A stretch of DNA of 64,000 nt from Chryseobacterium hagamense (GTDB lineage Bacteria > Bacteroidota > Bacteroidia > Flavobacteriales > Weeksellaceae). The notes under the pieces were generated by a model. That model was given only the letters and a program-made list of their open reading frames with translations, was not told where the DNA came from and did no database searches. A program made the translations under genes and the position numbers. The stretch spans positions 434,001-498,000 of the forward strand of contig NZ_BJYJ01000001.1 in NCBI RefSeq assembly GCF_007991455.1. Direction: 5' to 3'. Positions within the stretch are counted from its first letter, which is position 1; the number at the start of each line of letters is the position of its first letter. Positions 1-7,196 of the stretch are shown here, piece by piece.

Positions 1-571
1 GATTTAATAGAAGTCCTAAGATGATAGGCAGCAACACTTTTAGCAGCAACTGTTGAATAATCTCGGAATTATTCACATTTCCCTGGTCCGGCTCGATGAA
101 GAAGCTCATAAGCAGAGGCGTCATCACAATACCGATAATTCCGGATATTGAAGCATTAAAAATCGCAGACGTAATATTTCCTTTGGCAATGGAAACCATC
201 ACCACCGAAGAGGATACCGTGGAAGGGAGACTGGCCAGAAAAAATATCGAAAGCCACGTAATAAAATAGGCGGAATCTTTTACCAGTCCGTAAAAAGGAA
301 TAACCAGCAAAGGGAAAATTACGAATGTGCCTGCCTGTACCAGAAGGTGAAGCTTCCAGTTGGAAATGTCTTTTACAATTTCCCGGATGTTCAGCTTCAG
401 CCCGTACAACAGGAAAATGGCAGCAATTCCCCAGTCGATAAATACGGATAGATTAAAATATTGATTGTATCCGTCCCGGAACGGGATTATTTTGCCGGCA
501 ATAACCATCGTGACCAGCAGCAGCAGAAAGATATTCTGCTTATCCATTTTCAGTTTTCCTGTCTTCATCAT
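1..571 (-). CDS. SBF-like (bile acid:sodium symporter-type) transporter, partial
   Basis: The gene runs off the left edge, so only the N-terminal 190 codons are present. The translation starts with MMKTGKLKMD at tandem ATG codons (571 and 568) and is strongly hydrophobic, with about five membrane spans visible. The stretch SLPSTVSSSVVMVSIAKGN is the signature of the SBF-like CPA transporter family (YfeH type), inner-membrane carriers related to bile acid:sodium symporters. The physiological substrate cannot be told from sequence. It lies tail-to-head upstream of pdhC on the same strand, about 130 bp downstream of the pdhC stop, with a terminator hairpin between, so it is probably its own transcript. 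The family call is secure; the substrate is unknown. Confidence 0.85.
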   Translation of the reverse strand, partial: MMKTGKLKMDKQNIFLLLLVTMVIAGKIIPFRDGYNQYFNLSVFIDWGIAAIFLLYGLKLNIREIVKDISNWKLHLLVQAGTFVIFPLLVIPFYGLVKDSAYFITWLSIFFLASLPSTVSSSVVMVSIAKGNITSAIFNASISGIIGIVMTPLLMSFFIEPDQGNVNNSEIIQQLLLKVLLPIILGLLLN

Positions 572-644
572 TTAAAGATAAGGAGGATTTACCGATTTTC
601 CTTTATCCTGTGATCAAAATCAGGTTTAACAGATATGAAAACAG

Positions 645-674
645 AAAAGTTTACCGGAAATCCGGTAAACTTTT
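645..674 (-). terminator. Intrinsic terminator after pdhC
   Basis: A perfect 14-bp inverted repeat (AAAAGTTTACCGGA and its complement) with a 2-nt loop lies 28 bp past the pdhC stop. The arms are A/T-ended, as in a rho-independent terminator. Confidence 0.75.
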
Positions 675-701
675 TCTATTGGTTAAAACGTTGATCAGAA
701 A

Positions 702-2318
702 TTACAGTAACAGCGTTAAAGGGCTTTCCAGGTATGTTTTTAAAGTCTGTAAGAACTGGGCACCGGTAGCACCGTCTACTACCCTGTGGTCACAGGCCAG
801 GGAAAGCTTCATGATGTTTCCTACTACGATCTGCCCGTTTTTCACCACCGGCTTCTCAATGATGGCGCCTACGGAAAGGATGGCTGCATTCGGCTGGTTG
901 ATTATGCTGGTAAAGGTTTCGATTCCAAACATTCCGAGGTTAGAAATGGAGAACGTGGAACCTTCCATTTCATTGGCTTTAAGACCTTTGTTTTTCGCTC
1001 TTCCGGCCATATCTTTCACGGCTGCAGAAATCTGGGTGTAGTTCATCTGGTCGGTATTCTTAAGAACCGGAACCACCAATCCGTCTGGAATAGCCACAGC
1101 TACACCGATGTTGATATTCCCTCTGTGGATGATCTTGTCGCCGGCCCAGCTTGAATTCACCTGCGGGTGTTTTCTCAGTGCAACCGCCGTCGCCTTGATG
1201 ATCATATCGTTGAAGGAAATTCGGGTATCCGGTAAAGAATTGATTTCTTTCCTCGCTTCAATGGCTTTATCCATATTGATCTCTACCATCAGATAGTAAT
1301 GAGGGGCAGAGAACTTGCTTTCGGAAAGACGTTTTGCAATAATGTTTCTTACCTGAGAGTTCTGAGACTCGGTATCTTCACCCTGTACGAAGCTCAAAGC
1401 CACCTGAGCTGCTGCAGGACTAGCTGCCGGAGCAGAAGCCGCCGGTTTGGCAGCAGGCTGGTAATTTTCGATATCTTTTTTAACGATTCTTCCGTTTTCC
1501 CCTGAACCCTGGATGCTGTGAAGATCTACTCCTTTATCCTGAGCCATTTTCTTAGCCAGCGGAGAGATCGCCACCCGGTCTGAAGATGAAGCTTCAGCAC
1601 TGGGAGCCGCTTTTTCCTCTTCTTTTTTCGGTTCGGTCTTTTGCTCAGTTTGCTTTTCTGAAGATGAACCGGCTGCCTTCGGAGCCCCAACGGATGAAAC
1701 GTCTGTTCCTTCCGGGCCTACGATCGCTAAAACGGAATCAACCGGAGCTGCACCGCCTTCTTCAACGCCCTGCTTCAACAGGACACCGTTGAATTCAGAT
1801 TCAAAGTCCTGAACGGCTTTATCGGTTTCGATTTCTGCCAGAAGATCTCCTTCTTTTACGGTATCCCCGACATTTTTGTGCCATTTCGCCACCTTTCCTT
1901 CCGTCATCGTATCCGAAAGTCTTGGCATCGTAATCACTTCCACTCCTGCAGGAACTTCGGCATCAGCCTGTTCGATGCTGCTTGCCTTATTTTCCGTTTT
2001 ATGGTCTTCCTCAGACTTTTTCTCTTCGGAATCGCTGGATTTTGGAGCTTCACCGCCGGTTAATCCGGAAATATCCTCGCCTTCCTTCCCGATAATCGCC
2101 AATACAGAATCCACTGCAGCAGCATTGCCTTCTTCAACTCCTACATACAGAAGGGTTCCTTCTATTTCAGATTCGAAGTCCTGGACCGCTTTATCGGTTT
2201 CAATTTCAGCTAAAATATCACCTTCCTTTACTTGATCTCCTACTTTTTTATGCCATTTAGCCACTTTCCCTTCCGTCATTGTATCGGAAAGACGTGGCAT
2301 TGTAATTACTTCTGCCAT
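702..2318 (-). CDS. pdhC: Pyruvate dehydrogenase E2, dihydrolipoamide acetyltransferase
   Basis: This is the core acetyltransferase of the pyruvate dehydrogenase complex, passing acetyl groups from lipoyl-lysine to CoA in the cytoplasm. The 538 residues contain two tandem lipoyl domains (about 1-75 and 128-205), each with the lipoylation motif ETDKAV. An Ala/Pro/Glu-rich linker follows, then a peripheral-subunit binding domain (about 255-290, ISPLAKKMA) and a C-terminal catalytic domain. The catalytic HRVVDG motif lies near residue 515. The double-lipoyl form is usual for flavobacteria. pdhA lies 108 bp upstream on the same strand; E1-beta is not in the window. The two lipoyl coding regions are near-repeats and could recombine. 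Start ATG at 2318. Confidence 0.96.
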   Translation of the reverse strand: MAEVITMPRLSDTMTEGKVAKWHKKVGDQVKEGDILAEIETDKAVQDFESEIEGTLLYVGVEEGNAAAVDSVLAIIGKEGEDISGLTGGEAPKSSDSEEKKSEEDHKTENKASSIEQADAEVPAGVEVITMPRLSDTMTEGKVAKWHKNVGDTVKEGDLLAEIETDKAVQDFESEFNGVLLKQGVEEGGAAPVDSVLAIVGPEGTDVSSVGAPKAAGSSSEKQTEQKTEPKKEEEKAAPSAEASSSDRVAISPLAKKMAQDKGVDLHSIQGSGENGRIVKKDIENYQPAAKPAASAPAASPAAAQVALSFVQGEDTESQNSQVRNIIAKRLSESKFSAPHYYLMVEINMDKAIEARKEINSLPDTRISFNDMIIKATAVALRKHPQVNSSWAGDKIIHRGNINIGVAVAIPDGLVVPVLKNTDQMNYTQISAAVKDMAGRAKNKGLKANEMEGSTFSISNLGMFGIETFTSIINQPNAAILSVGAIIEKPVVKNGQIVVGNIMKLSLACDHRVVDGATGAQFLQTLKTYLESPLTLLL

Positions 2319-2426
2319 AATTTATTTTAATTTGAAAATTTGGTAATTTGTTAATTTGAAAATTAAAAAAGGATATATAGATCTCATTTTCAAATTTTCA
2401 GATTCCCAAATTGACTCATTATTTTT
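2319..2426. repeat. AT-rich spacer with AATTTGAAAATTTG-type repeat
   Basis: The spacer between pdhA and pdhC is built of near-copies of AATTTGAAAATT in both orientations (around 2331-2365 and, inverted, 2388-2400). A similar tract sits at 40915-40985. No gene is visible. It may fold into an imperfect hairpin in the pdhA-pdhC mRNA. Confidence 0.45.
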
Positions 2427-3428
2427 TTAGTTTTCTAATTTGTCTAAGAACGGATAATCTTCCTGAGCATATACATACTCGTAGATTTTCTCCGGATCAG
2501 GATACGGGGAGTTTTCCATGAACTCGATGCATTCCTCCACGAAATCCCTTGATTTGTTATCCATTGCCTCAAGCTCTTCATCAGTCGCCCAGCTGTTCGC
2601 AAGGATTCTCTGTTTGATCAGCTCGATCGGGTCATCATTTTTATGAACGGCTACTTCTTCCTTAGACCGGTACGGCTCGGCATCAGACATCGAGTGTCCT
2701 CTGTAACGGTAGGTTCTGGCTTCAATAAAGGTAGGGCCGTCTCCTCTTCTTGCTCTTTCGATCGCCTCGTAAGCAGCTTCAGCCACTTTTTCAGGATCCA
2801 TGGCATCAACGGCAAGACAAGGCATTTCGTAGCCCAATCCCAATTTATAGATATCCTCGTGGTTAGCGGTTCTTTTTACAGAAGTTCCCATTGCATACTG
2901 ATTGTTTTCCACGACGAAAATTACCGGAAGCTTCCAGTTCATCGCCATGTTAAACGTTTCATGTAATGAACCCTGTCTTGCGGCACCGTCTCCGAAAAAG
3001 CAGATATTTACAGCTTTCCGGTCGTAATATTTATCGGCAAAAGCAATTCCTGCTCCCAGAGGAATCTGTCCTCCTACAATCCCGTGCCCTCCGTAAAACC
3101 GGTGCTCCTTACTGAAAATGTGCATAGATCCGCCCATCCCTCCGGACGTACCTGTAGCTTTGCCACAAAGTTCGGCCATGATTCTTTTCGGATCTACTCC
3201 CATCGCCATCGGATGGATGTGGCATCTGTAAGCGGTGATCATACTATCTTTGGTTAAATCCATAGCATGGGTAAACCCTGCAGGAATCGCTTCCTGACCG
3301 TTATACAAATGTAAAAAACCTCTGATTTTTTGTTTTAGATAAAGAGAACGGCATTTGTCTTCAAACCTTCTCCACATTGTCATATCTTCATACCACTTCA
3401 GGTATACCTCTTTAGAAAATTCTTTCAT
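2427..3428 (-). CDS. pdhA: Pyruvate dehydrogenase E1 component, alpha subunit
   Basis: E1-alpha binds thiamine diphosphate and, with E1-beta, decarboxylates pyruvate and acetylates the E2 lipoyl group. At 333 residues it is the usual length. It carries the ThDP motif GDGAARQG...NN (about residues 147-177), the substrate-channel motif GGHGIVGGQ, and the YRGHSMSDAEPYR loop (about 243-255) that contains the conserved phosphorylation-loop serine of the family. The ATG start gives MKEFSKEVYLKWYEDM, typical for Bacteroidota. pdhC follows after 108 bp, so the two are likely co-transcribed. E1-beta is not adjacent and must lie elsewhere. Confidence 0.96.
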   Translation of the reverse strand: MKEFSKEVYLKWYEDMTMWRRFEDKCRSLYLKQKIRGFLHLYNGQEAIPAGFTHAMDLTKDSMITAYRCHIHPMAMGVDPKRIMAELCGKATGTSGGMGGSMHIFSKEHRFYGGHGIVGGQIPLGAGIAFADKYYDRKAVNICFFGDGAARQGSLHETFNMAMNWKLPVIFVVENNQYAMGTSVKRTANHEDIYKLGLGYEMPCLAVDAMDPEKVAEAAYEAIERARRGDGPTFIEARTYRYRGHSMSDAEPYRSKEEVAVHKNDDPIELIKQRILANSWATDEELEAMDNKSRDFVEECIEFMENSPYPDPEKIYEYVYAQEDYPFLDKLEN

Positions 3429-3554
3429 GTGCTAGCCTTTGCTTAATTATGATGAAATAGTTGAGCAAAATTATAAAAAAAACTTCGTTTTTATTGTATA
3501 CCTACCCATTGTTTTTTTAGTTATAATATTATATTTACACCGTCAAACTTAAAT

Positions 3555-4157
3555 ATGGAAGAAAATCAGTCTCCGCTGCTCTATAAACTATCAAAAGTCA
3601 TCTCCGATTTTTTTAATCCGTTACTCTCATTATTCCTGTTTTTCGCCTACATGAGTTTCATGAAATACTCGCTGAAAAATTCGGTGCTGTACTTCCTTCC
3701 CATCCTGCTGATCATTATTGCCCCGGTAATAACCTGGCTGGTATGGAATGTAAAAACGGGGCGGTATACCAATATGGACGTCTCCAACAGGGTTCAGCGG
3801 AAAAGCCTGTATGTATTCATCGCCACCTGTGTGGTTTTCTATATTGCCTTTAACTATTTCAAAAACGGCTATGTAGACCTGGTGATGCTTTTTATCCTGA
3901 TCCTGCTTTTTGCCCTCCAGATCAGTAATTTTTTTATTAAAAGTTCCATGCATACTGCTTTTAATGTATTTGTAGCAGCTTTATTTTTTGCTTTGAGCCC
4001 AACCATGGGGTTGGTTTGGCTGGCGATTGCCATCCTGGTAGGAGTTACCCGGATTATCCTGAAGCGGCATACGCCAAAGGAAGTATTCATGGGGGCCGGA
4101 ATTGCTTTTATAGTATCTTTTCTTTACCTTTATTGCAATATTCAGTTTCAACATTAA
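3555..4157 (+). CDS. PAP2-like phosphatase-superfamily membrane protein
   Basis: A 200-residue protein with about six membrane helices. It resembles the PAP2 (phosphatidic acid phosphatase/undecaprenyl-PP phosphatase) fold: SSMHTAFN near residue 137 sits where the PSGH motif belongs, and TRIILKRHTPKE near residue 171 matches SRxxxxxHxxxD with E in place of D. The first motif (KxxxxxxRP) is only hinted at by NRVQRK, so activity is uncertain. In Bacteroidota such proteins act on lipid-linked phosphates at the inner membrane. It diverges from pdhA, and a BlaI-type regulator starts 10 bp downstream, so the two form a small operon. A TATATTTA box at 3530-3537 with TTG at 3509 may be the promoter. 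Confidence 0.7.
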   Translation: MEENQSPLLYKLSKVISDFFNPLLSLFLFFAYMSFMKYSLKNSVLYFLPILLIIIAPVITWLVWNVKTGRYTNMDVSNRVQRKSLYVFIATCVVFYIAFNYFKNGYVDLVMLFILILLFALQISNFFIKSSMHTAFNVFVAALFFALSPTMGLVWLAIAILVGVTRIILKRHTPKEVFMGAGIAFIVSFLYLYCNIQFQH

Positions 4158-4166
4158 GCATTCACT

Positions 4167-4652
4167 ATGAAAATCAACCATCTTACCTCTGCGGAAGAAA
4201 ATTTAATGAGGCTGTTCTGGAAGTTGGAATCCTTTTATCTGAAGGAAGTTATGGAACAGCATCCCGAGCCGAAGCCGCATCAGAATACCGTTTCTACCTA
4301 CTTAAAAATATTAGTTGAAAAAGGATATCTCGCCACCGAAAAAGAAGGAAGGATCTTTAAATACAGCGTCGTTCTGCCCATGGAAGAATACCGGAAATTT
4401 CTGCTGAATGAGCTGGTGCATCATTTTTTTCATGATTCCGGAAAGGAAATTGTCAGCTTCCTCCTTCATGAACGGTTTATTTCAAAAGAAGACCTGACGG
4501 AATTTAATCCGGTCATTCAAATCAAGCCCTTAAAAGTAATTGAAGAATTTAAATATGCCGATGAGGTCCTGAATCCTAAGAAGACCAAAAAGAAAGGCAA
4601 GGAGAAGGATAAAGAAAAGGACAAAAAAAAGAAAAAGAAGAAGGAAAAATAG
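4167..4652 (+). CDS. BlaI/MecI/CopY-type winged-helix transcriptional regulator
   Basis: Residues 1-75 match the winged helix of the penicillinase-repressor family (LTSAEENLMRLFW, then NTVSTYLKILVEKGYL as the recognition-helix region). Residues 75-125 form the expected dimerisation part. The C-terminus, from about residue 137, is an extreme lysine tail (KKTKKKGKEKDKEKDKKKKK) not usual in the family; it could bind nucleic acid nonspecifically. The partner protease/sensor BlaR1/MecR1 is absent, and the only neighbour is the PAP2-like gene 10 bp upstream. The tail is coded by long A/G runs, including nine A in a row near 4623, that invite slippage. Family call firm; target genes unknown. Confidence 0.85.
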   Translation: MKINHLTSAEENLMRLFWKLESFYLKEVMEQHPEPKPHQNTVSTYLKILVEKGYLATEKEGRIFKYSVVLPMEEYRKFLLNELVHHFFHDSGKEIVSFLLHERFISKEDLTEFNPVIQIKPLKVIEEFKYADEVLNPKKTKKKGKEKDKEKDKKKKKKKEK

Positions 4653-4660
4653 AAGAAGAA

Positions 4661-4694
4661 GGCTGGAAGAAGGAGGCTGGATGCGGGAAGTTTC
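4661..4694 (+). repeat. Fragment of GGCTGGAAG repeat family
   Basis: A 34-bp stretch just after the BlaI-type stop matches the core of the dispersed repeat found at 20324, 20731 and 60086 (GGCTGGAAGAaGGAGGCTGG then ATGCgGGAAGT). Only the core is present. Confidence 0.6.
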
Positions 4695-4805
4695 TAGTTA
4701 TTATTATCTTTGTAGTTTGAAACATCAAACTTTCCCTGGATATTCGGTTTACTGTTATTTTTAACCTCCCGGGATGAAATAAAATATCATCCGATTCACT
4801 TATTA

Positions 4806-4860
4806 GTTTAAATAAAAAGACAGCCTTTCTTTTACGGATAGGCTGTCTTTTTATTTAAAC
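4806..4860. terminator. Bidirectional terminator, 21-bp perfect stem
   Basis: GTTTAAATAAAAAGACAGCC(T) at 4806-4826 is perfectly complementary to 4840-4860, with a 13-nt loop. The outer A/T part gives U-tracts on both strands, serving the upstream plus-strand operon and backing up the converging RRM gene. Confidence 0.85.
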
Positions 4861-4894
4861 TTCCGGAATGAATACACAGGAATCCATAAAAAAA

Positions 4895-4914
4895 GCGGCT
4901 CTAAATAGAGCCGC
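4895..4914 (-). terminator. Terminator of the RRM-protein gene
   Basis: GCGGCTCT-AAAT-AGAGCCGC forms an 8-bp stem 9 bp past the stop codon, followed on the minus strand by a run of eight T. Confidence 0.85.
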
Positions 4915-4922
4915 CGTATTTT

Positions 4923-5342
4923 TTACCAACGTTTTCCACCGCCGCCGTTTCCGCCACGATCTCCACCGCCGTAGCCTCCGCTACCGCCGCTTCTGCTTCC
5001 ACCGCCGTAGCCTCCACCACCGCTTCTGTTTCCGCCTCCGTAACCTCCGCCGCCAGTTCTTCCACCTCCGGCGCTGTTACCGAAAGTTCTTCTTGGCTTT
5101 TCTTCTCTTGGCTTAGCTTCTGAAACGTTAAGGGTTTTTCCGTTGAAATCCTTCTGATTAAGAGCCTCAATAGCTTGCTGTCCTTCTGCGTCCTCCATTT
5201 CGACAAATCCGAAACCTCTTGAACGTCCGGTTTCTTTATCTGTAATGATTTTTACAGAAGAAACCTCTCCAAATTCTGAAAATAAATCCTGCAACTCATA
5301 ATCTTTAGTTGCGTAGTTGATGTTTGAAACAAAAATGTTCAT
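4923..5342 (-). CDS. Glycine-rich RNA-binding protein, RRM domain
   Basis: The 139 residues hold one RNA recognition motif (1-80) with RNP2 (IFVSNI) and RNP1 (RSRGFGFVEM) both intact, followed by a Gly/Arg/Ser tail made of GGYGGG-type units. This is the bacterial and cyanobacterial glycine-rich RBP layout. Such proteins bind single-stranded RNA in the cytoplasm and are often cold-induced; that role here is inference. The gene stands alone, with a long AT-rich upstream region (5343-5831) and its own terminator. The tail is encoded by near-repeats of a CCGCC-rich unit and is probably length-variable between strains. Confidence 0.93.
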   Translation of the reverse strand: MNIFVSNINYATKDYELQDLFSEFGEVSSVKIITDKETGRSRGFGFVEMEDAEGQQAIEALNQKDFNGKTLNVSEAKPREEKPRRTFGNSAGGGRTGGGGYGGGNRSGGGGYGGGSRSGGSGGYGGGDRGGNGGGGKRW

Positions 5343-5831
5343 CTTGATTAATAAAATTAAATAAGTTAAAAATGATTTGGTTTATAAAGGAAAAACAACA
5401 TAAAGAATGAACAAATATTGATTCCAGCTATAATACAGGTGCAAGATACGATTAATAATTTCATAACCAAGCTTTTTTTAAAATTATTTTAATATAATTT
5501 TCAACCAAAATATTATTTCGTTAAAAATTATTAATTTATCATTAAATATTGATAAATAATTATTAAAAATAACAGGATTTGTAAATTTATAAAGTAAAAT
5601 AAAAAGATAATTTTTAGGAGTTTACTGTTTTTTGATGAAAATGATCTTAATACAGCACGTAATTCCTTTCATAAAAAGGAATCAGAAACCGATACGGGCT
5701 TTTTGTTAAACATTAACCGCGCTGAATGTAGTTTTATTGAATCTATAAATCGGCACCTTCACTTTACTGAATCCGGAATTCTTGACGGAACAGGATTTTA
5801 GCGTTAAATTTGCCTGATAAAAATTTTACCT
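5343..5831. other. 489-bp AT-rich spacer between divergent genes
   Basis: No credible ORF is seen. The left part, upstream of the RRM gene, is extremely A/T rich (5470-5610). A possible minus-strand -7 box (AATATTTG, one mismatch) lies around 5425 with a TTG about 22 bp upstream. The right part holds the promoter of the thioesterase gene. Nothing else is recognised. Confidence 0.5.
5782..5812 (+). promoter_or_regulatory. Bacteroidota promoter for thioesterase-AraC pair
   Basis: TTG at 5782-5784 and a perfect TAnnTTTG box (TAAATTTG, 5805-5812) are separated by 20 bp, and the box lies 19 bp before the ATG. This is the classic -33/-7 arrangement of the phylum. Confidence 0.7.
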
Positions 5832-6233
5832 ATGAACTACCATACCAGAAAATGGGTTAAACCGGAAGACCTCAACCCGAACCAGTCTCTTTTCGGAGGC
5901 CGCCTGCTGCAGTGGATCGACGAAGAAGCGGCCCTTTATGCCGTAATTCAGCTTGAAAATAAAAAAGTTGTTACCAAATTCATTTCTGAAATCAACTTTG
6001 TGAGTTCGGCGAAGCAGGGCGATATCATCGAAATCGGTATTGAAGTTTCAGCATTCGGATCTACTTCCATTACCCTTCGATGCGAAGTGCGGAACAAAAT
6101 GACCCATCAGACCATTATTACCGTAGACAAAATCGTAATGGTGAATCTTGACGAAAGCGGAAATCCTGCACCTCACGGCAAAACGCAGGTTGAATTCGTT
6201 AAAGACCGGCTAAGCAATCAGAATCCTTTATGA
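5832..6233 (+). CDS. Acyl-CoA thioesterase, hotdog fold (YciA/BACH type)
   Basis: A 133-residue single-hotdog protein likely to hydrolyse acyl-CoA in the cytoplasm. Residues 13-35 (LNPNQSLFGGRLLQWIDEEA) match the YciA/BACH signature, with the catalytic-type acidic residues in WIDEEAA. FVSSAKQGDIIEIG (about 56-69) and the strand TSITLRCEV follow as in the family. Its stop overlaps the start of the AraC-type gene by 4 bp (ATGA), so translation is coupled. That pairing with a presumed metal regulator is curious and unexplained. Substrate chain length is not predictable. Confidence 0.9.
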   Translation: MNYHTRKWVKPEDLNPNQSLFGGRLLQWIDEEAALYAVIQLENKKVVTKFISEINFVSSAKQGDIIEIGIEVSAFGSTSITLRCEVRNKMTHQTIITVDKIVMVNLDESGNPAPHGKTQVEFVKDRLSNQNPL

Positions 6234-6790
6234 GAATTTTCATCAAAAATATGGTTTGCGGCAGATGCATTTCCGCAGTGCAGGCCATTTTTAATGAAGC
6301 CGGCATTCCGTTGAAATCCGTTATCCTGGGTGAAGCGGAAACTGCATCTGAACTTTCTGAAAAACAATGGGAACTTCTGGAAAGGCAGCTTGAAGCAACC
6401 GGCTTCGAACGGATAAAAGATTCTTCCAGGCAGCAGATCGAAAAAATCAAAAATCTGGTTATTGCTGAAATCAGCGGACTGGATATTGCGGAAGACTTTC
6501 TGCTGTCCGAGTATTTAGCCTCAACGCTCCATAAAGATTACAGTGCACTTTCCAAAACATTTTCGCAGAATGAAAATATAACGCTCGAACAGTTTTTTAT
6601 TCTTCAGAAAATCGAAAAAGTTAAGGAACTGCTTCTGTACAATGAATTTACACTGACTGAAATTGCCGGAAAACTGGGCTACAAAAGCGTTCAGCACCTG
6701 TCTTCCCAGTTCAGGAACATCACCGGCTTCACCCCTACCGAATTTAAGAAACTTAAAATCCACAACAGGAAACCGCTGGATCAGGTGTGA
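6230..6790 (+). CDS. AraC-family regulator with HMA-like N-terminal metal motif
   Basis: 186 residues. The first 65 look like a heavy-metal-associated ferredoxin-like domain, with a methionine-cysteine motif at MVCGRC (residues 8-13) in the first loop position where HMA domains bind Cu(I). Residues 85-180 are an AraC-type double helix-turn-helix (EFTLTEIAGKLGYKSVQHLS, then FRNITGFTPTEFKK). It lacks the usual large AraC ligand domain. The fusion suggests a DNA-binding copper or thiol sensor acting directly on the P-type ATPase gene 406 bp downstream. Translation overlaps the thioesterase by 4 bp. The family call is firm; metal sensing is inference from the motif and location. Confidence 0.85.
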   Translation: MRIFIKNMVCGRCISAVQAIFNEAGIPLKSVILGEAETASELSEKQWELLERQLEATGFERIKDSSRQQIEKIKNLVIAEISGLDIAEDFLLSEYLASTLHKDYSALSKTFSQNENITLEQFFILQKIEKVKELLLYNEFTLTEIAGKLGYKSVQHLSSQFRNITGFTPTEFKKLKIHNRKPLDQV

Positions 6791-7196
6791 GGGTTGGGGC
6801 TTGGGAGGGTCTTAGAATTTGAGAGCTGGAGAAAGGGAGCGTTTTAGAGTATAATAATTTGGATATCGGGGTGTCGGAGAGATTTATAAATGAGAAAGAA
6901 TTCCCTTAATCCGAATTGAAGTAACCGGATGTTATCTTTTATATGGGAAAAGATTATCGTTAACGGTTTAGAATCTACATGCCTACCCCACCCTGATCAT
7001 TTTTTATACGACTACGCTGATAATCTAATATTCTAACTCCATTTTACCTTTATAACCCCTAACACTATCGCTCTCATACCCTCCCGCCAATTACTCTAAA
7101 ATTAACAAAAAAACCAAATTCTATACAGATTATCCTTAAATTTATAACAGGCTTCCGGCAACAGACCGGAAATTTGTACTTTAAATCAGAAGGATT
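6791..7196. other. 406-bp spacer before the copper ATPase
   Basis: No gene is seen. G-rich text at 6791-6840 (GGGAGGGTCTTAGAATTTGAGAG) and C-rich text at 7040-7090 (its rough complement) form a degenerate inverted pair. Short 6-bp arms TTCCGG/CCGGAA at 7153-7171 sit 25 bp before the ATG and could be an operator. Confidence 0.4.
7153..7171. promoter_or_regulatory. Candidate operator upstream of the copper ATPase
   Basis: TTCCGG-(7 nt)-CCGGAA is a perfect 6-bp dyad close to the start codon of the ATPase, a plausible binding site for the adjacent AraC-type regulator. AraC proteins more often bind direct repeats, so this is tentative. Confidence 0.25.

Noticed and set aside
4923-5342. Tandem-repeat low-complexity element
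   Set aside because: The GGYGGG repeats are the coding tail of a genuine RRM protein, not a separate repeat feature.
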